Shown here: one piece after another, positions 46,227-53,730 of the stretch | How positions within the stretch are numbered: position 1 is the stretch's first letter | How the letters are laid out: every line of letters starts with the position of its first letter | NCBI GenBank assembly: GCA_903872075.1 | Contig: CAIQJF010000046.1 | Span: 25,754-89,753, forward strand | Reading direction: 5' to 3' | Length of the DNA stretch: 64,000 bases | DNA from: an uncultured Caulobacteraceae bacterium | GTDB lineage: Bacteria; Pseudomonadota; Alphaproteobacteria; Caulobacterales; Caulobacteraceae | Translations under genes and position numbers: made by a program | Notes under the pieces: generated by a model | What the model was told of the DNA's origin: nothing | Database searches by the model: none | Seen by the model: the letters and a program-made list of their open reading frames with translations, nothing else

Positions 46227-47639
46227 ATGGCGCGCGATGACGCCCAGACCGGTGGTGTCGATCCGCGCCGACGTCTTCCGGCCGTGGGGGTTCTTTGCGC
46301 CGATCCCGCAGCCAAACCCCTGATCGCGCAACACGGGTCAGAGGCCTTGGCCGAGGCGCTTCGCGGGGTGCTGGCCGATGCCAGAGCCGCCGTCCTGGAT
46401 GCTGCAATGACGATCCCATCGCGTGAATCCCTGATCGCCGAGGCCGGCCAGATATTGGTCTCGCGGTCGCGGGAGACCCTGTTCGGGGTGATCAACGCCA
46501 CGGGCGTGGTCATCCATACCAACCTCGGCCGCGCGCCCATGGCGCCGGAGGCGGTGGCGGCCATGACGGCGGCGGCCGGTTACGCCAACCTGGAATTCGA
46601 CCTTCACGGCGGTCGCCGTGCGTCCCGGCACGACCATCTCGATCCGCTGATCGCGGAGATGACCGGCGCTGAGGCCGGGTTGGCGGTGAACAACGGCGCG
46701 GGCGCGGTGCTGTTGGCGCTGGCCGCCCTGGCGCCCGGCGCGCCGGTGATCGTCTCGCGCGGGGAGATGGTCGAGATCGGCGGCGGGTTCCGGGTGCCGG
46801 ACATTGTGGTCCAGAGCGGCGCCCGTCTTGTGGAGGTGGGAACCACCAACCGCACCCACCTCAGCGACTACGAGCGGGCGCTGCGCGCGCACCCCGACGC
46901 CCGCGTGATCCTGCGCACCCATCCGAGCAATTTCCGCATCACCGGTTTCACGAGCGCGCCCTCAGCCGGGGAACTGGCGGCATTCGCCCACACGAACGGT
47001 CTCATCCTGATCGAAGACCTGGGTGGCGGCGCCCTCATCGACCTGGCGCCGTTCGGCATCGAAGGTGAGCCGATGGTGCAGGACAGCCTGCAAGCCGGAG
47101 TCGATCTGGTGGTGTTCAGTGGCGACAAGCTGTTGGGCGGGCCCCAGGCCGGGATCGCGGCGGGGCGGCGGCATCTCATCGACCAGCTTGCGGCGCATCC
47201 GCTCGCCCGCGCGCTCAGGATCGACAAGCTCTCCCTGGCGGCGCTGGCTGCCACCTTGCGGCTGTATCGGGCGCCGTCTGATCCATCCGCGCGCGTGCCG
47301 GTGCTGCGAATGCTCACTCAGCGGCTTCAGGCCATCCACGCCCGGGCTAGCGCGTTGGTGTTGCTGATCGCCGATGTCCCCGGTCTCATGGCCGACGGCA
47401 GCGATACCCTCGGCTACGCCGGCGGCGGAGCGATGCCCATGAACCCGCTGCCCAGCAGGGCGATCGCCCTGACGGCGGCAGGACTGAGCGCGCACGATCT
47501 CGCGCGCCGTTTGCGCCTCGGAACGCCTGGCGTGGTGGGCCGCATCGAACGCGACCGGGTGCTGATCGACCTGCGCACCGTGTCCGACGACGAGACCGCC
47601 GCTGTGGCGGCGGCGATCCGCGCCGCGGTCAGACCGTGA
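46227..47639 (+). CDS. selA: L-seryl-tRNA(Sec) selenium transferase
   Basis: A 470-residue PLP enzyme that converts Ser-tRNA(Sec) to Sec-tRNA(Sec) with selenophosphate. The PLP lysine is about 301 in FSGDKLLGGPQAGI; the family segments VINATGVVIHTNLGRAP (about 88-104) and GGGALIDLAPFG are present. The ATG has GGGAGGG 7 nt upstream. Its 3' end overlaps the convergent selenoprotein by 11 bp (47629-47639). With tRNA-Sec and selB nearby, it completes the Sec decoding set apart from selD. Confidence 0.93.
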   Translation: MARDDAQTGGVDPRRRLPAVGVLCADPAAKPLIAQHGSEALAEALRGVLADARAAVLDAAMTIPSRESLIAEAGQILVSRSRETLFGVINATGVVIHTNLGRAPMAPEAVAAMTAAAGYANLEFDLHGGRRASRHDHLDPLIAEMTGAEAGLAVNNGAGAVLLALAALAPGAPVIVSRGEMVEIGGGFRVPDIVVQSGARLVEVGTTNRTHLSDYERALRAHPDARVILRTHPSNFRITGFTSAPSAGELAAFAHTNGLILIEDLGGGALIDLAPFGIEGEPMVQDSLQAGVDLVVFSGDKLLGGPQAGIAAGRRHLIDQLAAHPLARALRIDKLSLAALAATLRLYRAPSDPSARVPVLRMLTQRLQAIHARASALVLLIADVPGLMADGSDTLGYAGGGAMPMNPLPSRAIALTAAGLSAHDLARRLRLGTPGVVGRIERDRVLIDLRTVSDDETAAVAAAIRAAVRP

Positions 47640-48147
47640 GAGCGTCGATCACCGCCTGAAGGGCGGTGCGGGCCTTTTCCCGCATCTCCTCGTCGGTGGC
47701 GTCCTGGATCGGATGGTCGACGAGCACATAGCGCGCGCCATTCATCCCCAGCGCCTTTCGCTGGACTTCCGCGGCCTCGGCGAATTCGCTGGAGGCGATG
47801 GATACGGCGGGAAGTCCCTGGATTTCGAACCATACAGTGTCGTGCAGACTGCACGTCGTGCATGAGCCTCAATCGGCCAGGGCTTCGACCAGGAAATCGC
47901 ATTCCGAGGCGATCTTCTGGCGAAGATCGGTGGGGCAGGGCTTGGTGAAGGTCGGCTTTTCGTATCGCTTCACCTGGGCGTCGGGGAACCGGGCCGACAG
48001 CAGCCGGTCCAGTTCGTCCAGCAGCACATTGCCGCGGGGTTTGCGGATATCCATCAGCCCGATCACACCGGAAACCTTGCCCGTGCGCGGGGTGATCTGT
48101 CGCTCGACGGGAACGCGCTCGTCCGTCGGGTCCAATATGGTCGTCAT
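47629..48147 (-). CDS. UGSC-family selenoprotein (UGA at residue 93 read as Sec)
   Basis: A 172-residue protein interrupted by an in-frame UGA (47869-47871) that I read as selenocysteine. Before it are 92 codons ending LVEALAD; after it the frame stays open for 79 codons to a UGA at 47629-47631, with the GC-rich codon use of true genes. The junction reads D-U-G-S-C-T-T-C, a redox motif with Sec93, Cys96 and Cys99; this matches the UGSC-family (seleno)protein name I recall from NCBI families. A SECIS-like hairpin follows the UGA. AGGGAGGA precedes the ATG. It is 31 bp downstream of a thioredoxin-fused gene and encoded between selA and selC/selB. A redox enzyme role is inferred; the substrate is unknown. 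Confidence 0.87.
47841..47855 (-). promoter_or_regulatory. SECIS-like hairpin downstream of the Sec UGA
   Basis: On the minus strand CGTGCA (47855-47850) pairs with TGCACG (47846-47841) around a GUC loop, 13 nt after the UGA. The apical GCAGUCUGC closely resembles GCAGGUCUGC of E. coli fdhF SECIS. Distance and loop fit a bacterial SECIS recognised by SelB. Confidence 0.7.
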
Positions 48148-48178
48148 TGACGTCCTCCCTCAGATGGCCGTGAGGCTA

Positions 48179-49765
48179 TCAGCATTCGATTTTCCTGGAA
48201 ACCGAGGCCGAGCCCATGGCGCCCGTCGCCCAGCCGTAGAAGGCGGCGGAGAATTTGCCGGCGTCGGAGCCGGCCACGACGATGTGGATGTAGTCGTGGC
48301 TGGCGAATTTCGGGGCGGGCGATTCGAGTTGGGCGGCGGTCATTTTGGCGGCTGAGGCGGCCGGAATGCCGGCGCCTGAGACGCCGTTGGCCACCATCTC
48401 GCGCAGAGGCCGGGTTGTGACCTCCTGAATCCGATCACGCAGCCGGGTCTTGGAATAGGGGCCGGCGCTGAGCAGCGACTTGGCGTGTTCGGGGCAGACC
48501 ACCAGCAGGGCGTCCACGGGCATCCTGTGGATCTTCGACAGGAACACGCCTTCCAGGCCCAGGCCCAGGGACCCCGCGACCTGATCCGGCTCGCGGGATT
48601 CCTGGTCGACGATCTGAACCGGGCCGCTGGTCATGGCGAAGGCGGTGACCACCGAGTCCTCGCGCTTGAAGCCCCGCTCCACGTGCAGGGGATCCCAGGG
48701 CGAGCCTTCCTCCCATTCGGCGAAGCACATGGTGAATTTCATCGGTGTGCTGAGGGTCGAGCGATCTACGCCGCCCGGCTTGGCGCCGCCGACGTTGCGC
48801 ACCACCAGCCTCAGGGCTCGGCCGATGGTGGCGTTGGCCCGGTTGTCCGTTCCGAGGGCGGCCAGCCGCATGTTCATGCCGATGCGGTTGCGGATTGGCC
48901 CGTTCACGACCAGCACCGGGGATGCGCCCATGGTGGTGGCCGCTACGCCATGCATATTGAACTCGTCCGTACACACCGCTTCGAGGGCGGCAATGACCAC
49001 CGGCAGATATTCCGGACGGCAGCCAGCCATGACGGCGTTGATGGCGACCTTCTCGACCGTGGCCGGGGCCATGTTCGGCGGCACGATGGCGACGATATCC
49101 TGGGGTCCTCTCGGTGTTCCGCGCAGCATGCGCAGCACGCGTTCCGGGGTGGGCGGCACCAGGGGCAGGCCGTCGCTGAACCCCTGATCGAACATGAACT
49201 CGGCAATGTCGTCGGCCTCGCCGATCTCGATCCGCCGGGCCCGGATGGGGCTGTTGGACGCCTCGGCCTGAAGTCGGTCGTTGATGTCCGGATCGAGGTG
49301 TTTTGAGCCGCAGCCCGGCTGCCACTTCGGCAGGCTCTCCCAGTCGATCTGGGCGGGCGGGGCGTCGAGGTCGACGGCGATGCGGTCGGCCAGATCCTGC
49401 CATTCCTGGCGGACGAAACCCTCGGTGCGCGCGATCGCGACTCCTTCGGCGTCGGTCCAGAACGCGGCCGGGACGATCTCGAAGTCCCAGGCGAAAGACG
49501 TCTTGCAGCTGCTGTCGTCCAGGAAGGGCAGGGTGAGGCCATGGCGGTCGATGAGGATGTGGTTGCCCTCCGCCGACTGCCCGACAACCCAGATATCCGC
49601 GCGGTCACCCCATTGGTTGTGGAACGCCTGCAGGACCGGCGCGGCCAGATTGCAGGTGTGGCAGTCTTCCTTGACGAAGCAGACCAGGGCGCGGCGGCCG
49701 GTCGGGAAGGCGCGGTCGCCGCCGGCGAGATCCGATAGAGAGAAGGGGGGCATGGCGCCTGTCAT
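48179..49765 (-). CDS. Thioredoxin-fused protein of the UGSC selenoprotein locus, ends Cys-UGA-UAG
   Basis: A 528-residue two-part protein. Residues about 1-125 form a thioredoxin-like domain with the redox pair Cys35-x-x-Cys38 in KEDCHTCNLAA. Residues about 185-528 form an uncharacterised domain with DGLPLVPPTPERV, IVPPNMAPATVEKVAINAVM, MGASPVLVVNGPI, DNRANATIGRALRL, HVERGFKRE; I recall such domains beside UGSC proteins but know no function. The last codons are TGC TGA TAG: a Cys, a UGA (48179-48181) and an immediate UAG. This could be a tandem stop, or a C-terminal Cys-Sec like the end of some thioredoxin reductases. A 5-bp hairpin (48158-48162 with 48171-48175) follows. It lies 31 bp upstream of the selenoprotein. 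Confidence 0.75.
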   Translation of the reverse strand: MTGAMPPFSLSDLAGGDRAFPTGRRALVCFVKEDCHTCNLAAPVLQAFHNQWGDRADIWVVGQSAEGNHILIDRHGLTLPFLDDSSCKTSFAWDFEIVPAAFWTDAEGVAIARTEGFVRQEWQDLADRIAVDLDAPPAQIDWESLPKWQPGCGSKHLDPDINDRLQAEASNSPIRARRIEIGEADDIAEFMFDQGFSDGLPLVPPTPERVLRMLRGTPRGPQDIVAIVPPNMAPATVEKVAINAVMAGCRPEYLPVVIAALEAVCTDEFNMHGVAATTMGASPVLVVNGPIRNRIGMNMRLAALGTDNRANATIGRALRLVVRNVGGAKPGGVDRSTLSTPMKFTMCFAEWEEGSPWDPLHVERGFKREDSVVTAFAMTSGPVQIVDQESREPDQVAGSLGLGLEGVFLSKIHRMPVDALLVVCPEHAKSLLSAGPYSKTRLRDRIQEVTTRPLREMVANGVSGAGIPAASAAKMTAAQLESPAPKFASHDYIHIVVAGSDAGKFSAAFYGWATGAMGSASVSRKIEC

Positions 49766-49819
49766 TGTGCGGTCCTCACCGTCGTTTCTTCTTCAACCGT
49801 GGGCCTGGACCCGTCCGGA

Positions 49820-49914
49820 TGGCGGAGGTGGATGGGAATCGAACCCACCACACGCCTTTTGGACGTGTCACTGGTTTTGAAGACCAGGGAAGCCACCAGA
49901 CTCCAGTCACCTCC
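49820..49914 (-). tRNA. selC: tRNA-Sec (anticodon UCA)
   Basis: A 95-nt minus-strand tRNA. The 5' GGAGGTG pairs with CACCTCC at the 3' side, followed by discriminator G and an encoded CCA (49820-49822). The anticodon loop CTTCAAA carries UCA, which reads UGA. The long variable arm and the T-loop TTCGATT with a GGTGGG/CCCATC stem are typical of tRNA-Sec. It lies between selB and the thioredoxin-fused gene. Confidence 0.92.
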
Positions 49915-49961
49915 ATCCTCAGCCGACAGTAGGGGGAAATCAGTGGTCCTGCGAAGCGGTT

Positions 49962-51902
49962 TTAACTGGAAGCAGCCAATCCCGCCGTCGCCGGCCCGGC
50001 GGCCATGGTCTCGCGGACGTCGCCGTCACGGCGAGTCAGGCCCTGGCCGTCGAAGTGCTCGAGCAGCGGGACGATGAATTTGCGCGACGTGGCCAGCGCC
50101 TCTCGCGCCTCGCCGGTCGTGAAGGTCGCCGGGGATGGAAAGCGCTCTCTCAGTTGTTCAGCCGCCGCCGCCAGGGCCTCCCGGTGAAACACAAGCGTCT
50201 GACGCAGGGCGACATTCCGCAGCGAGACGGCACGGCCAAGGTCGACAAGCAGGGCCAGAAGATCCTCGCCCTCCGGCTCCCTTCCCGACAGCACCGCTGG
50301 ATCGCGCGGTGAGACGCCGCCCTGCCGCAACGCGGCCTCCATGGCCTCAAGCCGGGCGAGCGTGACTGCAGGCAAAGACCTGAGCGGATCGTGTCCGACC
50401 AGTGACACCTGGGCGCCGACGAGTGTGATGCGTCCGTCGGACGCCAGCACACGTTCCACGTGGGCGATCACATCGCGCGCGCCCAGAGTCGCCAGACCGC
50501 TCCGGACCTTCGCCGCCGGCGCCAAGAGGCGGATCGGCGCGGCCTCGTGGGCGGCGACCAGCGCGGCGAGATAGGCGTCGCGGATCTCAGCGATCAGCGT
50601 GCGGGGGGCCAGTCGGCCATCGCCCAGGTCATCGAACTGCGCGGCCAGATTCGCTGTCACGACCGCCTCGGATTGCCGCGCCAGGCGGGCGAGTTCGCGG
50701 ATGGCGATGACACCGCCGTCGCGCGCGGCCATCGCCGTGGCAATGCGTTCCGGGTTGGCGGTCACTGCCGCCTCAAGAACGCTCTGACGGAGGCTGTTCC
50801 GCCCACGGCCCGGCGAGGCCGCGGGATCGATGATCTCGACCCCGCCGACGGTCTCCGCGGGGGAGAGGCGGCGAAGGACGCCGCGCTGACCGGCGAAGGC
50901 GATGACGGGCGCGTTGAACCGCAGTTGCGCCATCCCGTGTGCGCCGGCCGGCAGGGTCTTCGCGCCGAGCAACCTGACGCTCGCCGTGGCGCGCGCCGTC
51001 CCCCACATCAGGCGTAACTCCTCCAGATGTTTGATGGGCCGCGCTGAGTGGTCCGCCACCGTGATCAGAACGTCCATCTGTTCCGAAGCCTCGAAGAGGC
51101 CGGCGGCGCAAAGCACGTCGCCGGTCCGCACGTCGTCCACGCCAACGCCGCGCAGGCCGACCGCGACGCGGCCGCCCGGCGGCGCCTCGGCGACGGCGGC
51201 GCCGTGAACCTGAATCTGGCGCACGCTGGCCGGATGGCCGCCAGGCAGCAGGACCGCCGCGTCCGCGGCTTTGAGAGGCGCGCCCTGCAGCGTGCCGGTG
51301 ACAATCGTTCCGGCGCCGGTGACGCTGAAAGCGCGGTCGATGGATAGAAAGGCGCCAGGCAGGGTTGCAGGCGGGGGAATGCGAACGTGAAGAGCTTCGA
51401 GCGCCAGATCGATTGTCCCGAGGCTCTCCCGGGTGGTCGCGGAGCAAAAGACGATGGGCTCGCCGGCGAGAAATGTGCCCGCGAGCCCGTCTTCGACCTT
51501 AGCCCGCACCGTCGCCTCTTCGCCCGGCGCCAGCAGATCGGACTTTGTCACGGCCACGACTCCGGCGCGGATACCGAGCAATGTCGCGATCTGAAGGTGT
51601 TCCCAGGTCTGCGGCGCGAAGCCTTCCGTGGCCGAGACGACGAGCAGGACGGCCCGCGCGCCCGTGGCGCCCGACACCATGGCGCGAATGAAGTCCTCAT
51701 GGCCCGGAGAGTCGATCAGGTCGACGGTCCCCGAAGGATAGTCCCGCCAGGCGAATCCGAGGGTGATGGAGAGGCCGCGGTCGCGTTCTTCCTTCAGCCG
51801 GTCGGTCTCGATCCCGGTCAGGGCGCGCACGAGGGCCGTTTTGCCGTGATTGACGTGGCCGATCACGGCGACGGTCAGGGGCGAGGCGGCGACGCTGGTC
51901 AT
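49962..51902 (-). CDS. selB: Selenocysteine-specific translation elongation factor
   Basis: A 646-residue GTPase that delivers Sec-tRNA(Sec) to UGA codons at a SECIS. G1 is GHVNHGKT at 15-22, G3 DSPGHED at about 65-71, and G4 is in VAVTKSDLLAPG. The EF-Tu-like domains II and III follow, then four winged-helix domains (about 370-640) that read the SECIS. ATG 51902 lies about 57 bp downstream of the nagE stop. The full C-terminal region is intact, so it should read the local hairpin. Next to selC on the same strand. Confidence 0.95.
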   Translation of the reverse strand: MTSVAASPLTVAVIGHVNHGKTALVRALTGIETDRLKEERDRGLSITLGFAWRDYPSGTVDLIDSPGHEDFIRAMVSGATGARAVLLVVSATEGFAPQTWEHLQIATLLGIRAGVVAVTKSDLLAPGEEATVRAKVEDGLAGTFLAGEPIVFCSATTRESLGTIDLALEALHVRIPPPATLPGAFLSIDRAFSVTGAGTIVTGTLQGAPLKAADAAVLLPGGHPASVRQIQVHGAAVAEAPPGGRVAVGLRGVGVDDVRTGDVLCAAGLFEASEQMDVLITVADHSARPIKHLEELRLMWGTARATASVRLLGAKTLPAGAHGMAQLRFNAPVIAFAGQRGVLRRLSPAETVGGVEIIDPAASPGRGRNSLRQSVLEAAVTANPERIATAMAARDGGVIAIRELARLARQSEAVVTANLAAQFDDLGDGRLAPRTLIAEIRDAYLAALVAAHEAAPIRLLAPAAKVRSGLATLGARDVIAHVERVLASDGRITLVGAQVSLVGHDPLRSLPAVTLARLEAMEAALRQGGVSPRDPAVLSGREPEGEDLLALLVDLGRAVSLRNVALRQTLVFHREALAAAAEQLRERFPSPATFTTGEAREALATSRKFIVPLLEHFDGQGLTRRDGDVRETMAAGPATAGLAASS

Positions 51903-51958
51903 TGTAACCTGACAGTGGCGCGGCGGCTGTCCCAGCGCCAGTCTCGACGAACCCGGTC

Positions 51959-53728
51959 TCAGCGTGAACCGTCACGGGCGCCGGCCCGCAGCGCCGCGCC
52001 GACGGGCTCGGCCTCAGGCCCGATGACCAGATGGACAGAGAGGCCCGTGGCGCCGGATGTCGCCAGAACGCCGGCGGCCCGCATCAGATGATCGAGATCG
52101 GGTACGGCGCGCCGCAGGGTGATCAGGAGCCGGGTCGACGCCGTCCGCACCTCGGCGAGATTGTCCGACCCGCCCAAGCCATCCAGCAGGGCGCCGATGT
52201 CGATAGGCGTGGCGTGTTCCTGGCGTGACGCAGGCGCGGCCCGCGCGCCCGCCCGGTCCACAGCCGCGCGAATCTCGCCGGCGATGATGTCGGCCAGCGG
52301 ACCCAGGATGACCTGCAGGGCGTGTTCGGACGGCCGGACGAGAGCCTTGGCCCCGAGCCGTTTGAGCGCAGACTCATCGACGGCGCCCTGGGAGGCCACG
52401 GTCAGTCGCAGGCGCGTGGTGCAGGCGTCGAGACTCTGAAGGTTGGCAGGTCCGCCGAGGGCGACGAGGAACGCATCGGCCCGACCGGTGTGGCTGTCAG
52501 ATGGTCGCTCCGCCGGGACTCCGGCGATCACGGGAAGCGCCTCCCGCCCCGGCGTCTTCAGGTCGAACCAGCCGATCGCGGCGCGGAAGACGGCGTAGTA
52601 GAGCGCGAAATAGGTCGCGCCGACCGGCAGCAGCAGCCATGGCCGGGTCGAGATCCGAAAGTTGATCAGATAGTCGAACAGCCCGGCCGAGAAGGAGAAG
52701 CCGAGCTTCACGCCCAGGTGGCTGAGAATCACGAAGGCCAGGCCCGTGAGCAGCATGTGGGCGACGAACAGCGCGGGGGCCAGGAACATGAAGCTGAATT
52801 CCACGGGCTCCGTCACACCGGTGAGGAAGGAGGTCAGGGCCATGGAGGCGAGCATGCCGCCGACCTCGGCGCGGCGTTCGCGCGCCGCGGCGTGGTACAT
52901 GGCCAGGCAGGCCGCCGGCAGGCCGAACATCATCACCGGGAAGAAGCCGGCCATGAAGCCGCCTGCGCTGGGGTCTCCCGCGAAGAAGCGCTTCAGATCG
53001 CCGGTCGCTCCATGGAAATCGCCCACCAGGAACCAGGCGACGTTGTTCAGGATATGGTGCAGGCCGGTGATGATCAGCAGCCTGTTGAGCGCGCCGTAAA
53101 GAAACAGCCCCCAGTCGCCGGCGCCGACGACCGCGTGGCCGAGGCCCATCAGGCCCTCATGCAGCGCCTGAAAAGCGGCGGCGACGCCCAAGGCCATGAC
53201 CGCGCCGGCCAGGCCCATCAGGATGGGGACGAACCGCCGTCCGCCAAAGAAGGCCAGGTAGTCGGGCAGGCGGATGTCGCTGAATCGGTTGTAGGCGATC
53301 CCGGCCAGCACGCCCGACACCACGCCGATGGGAACGCTGAGGTCATGGATGGCCTGGTCGCGGAAGTCGGCGGCGATGAGGTCGGCGAGGTGCGGGTCAA
53401 GGCCTGTTGCTGCCGCAGGCGCCTGCAGCAGCGCCCGCGCGCCGCCGCTGGCCACCACGAAGGACACCGCGCCGGCCAGACCGGCCGCGCCATGGTTATC
53501 GCGCGCCAGACCGACCGCGGCGCCGATGGCGAACAGCAGGCCCAGGTTATCGAAGATCGCGCCGCCGGCCGCGCCGAGGAAGGCGAGGTCCAGCCCTGGG
53601 ATCAGATGCGCGACGGGCCCGGCGATATCCGGCTGGCCCAGGCGCAGGAGAATGCCCGCCACCGGCAGAACCGCGATCGGCAGCATCAGGGCGCGCCCAA
53701 GTGACTGCAGCCTGTCCATGATCGCCAT
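51959..53728 (-). CDS. nagE: PTS system N-acetylglucosamine-type EIICB with duplicated EIIB
   Basis: A 589-residue sugar permease and phosphotransferase component. Residues about 1-390 are the EIIC domain (GITEPVEF-like signature as TGVTEPVEFSFMFLAP, and HHILNNVAWF). The EIIB domain at about 415-490 has the phosphorylated Cys436 in SLDACTTRLRL. A second EIIB-like domain (about 510-585) aligns with it but has Ala530 in place of Cys (VRTASTRLLITL), so it cannot carry phosphate. It overlaps closely with the EI-fusion gene, 2 bp upstream. N-acetylglucosamine is the most likely sugar by family; nagA and nagB are not in the window. Confidence 0.85.
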   Translation of the reverse strand: MAIMDRLQSLGRALMLPIAVLPVAGILLRLGQPDIAGPVAHLIPGLDLAFLGAAGGAIFDNLGLLFAIGAAVGLARDNHGAAGLAGAVSFVVASGGARALLQAPAAATGLDPHLADLIAADFRDQAIHDLSVPIGVVSGVLAGIAYNRFSDIRLPDYLAFFGGRRFVPILMGLAGAVMALGVAAAFQALHEGLMGLGHAVVGAGDWGLFLYGALNRLLIITGLHHILNNVAWFLVGDFHGATGDLKRFFAGDPSAGGFMAGFFPVMMFGLPAACLAMYHAAARERRAEVGGMLASMALTSFLTGVTEPVEFSFMFLAPALFVAHMLLTGLAFVILSHLGVKLGFSFSAGLFDYLINFRISTRPWLLLPVGATYFALYYAVFRAAIGWFDLKTPGREALPVIAGVPAERPSDSHTGRADAFLVALGGPANLQSLDACTTRLRLTVASQGAVDESALKRLGAKALVRPSEHALQVILGPLADIIAGEIRAAVDRAGARAAPASRQEHATPIDIGALLDGLGGSDNLAEVRTASTRLLITLRRAVPDLDHLMRAAGVLATSGATGLSVHLVIGPEAEPVGAALRAGARDGSR

Positions 53729-53730
53729 GT

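Noticed and set aside
46058..46564. N-terminal extension of the nitronate monooxygenase
   Set aside because: It is antisense to selA and has no similarity to the family; the ATG at 46057 gives the normal start.
47869..48147. A complete 92-residue protein ending at the UGA
   Set aside because: The frame remains open for 79 more codons with a UGSC redox motif and a SECIS-like hairpin, and selA, selB and selC are adjacent; a truncated reading is less likely.
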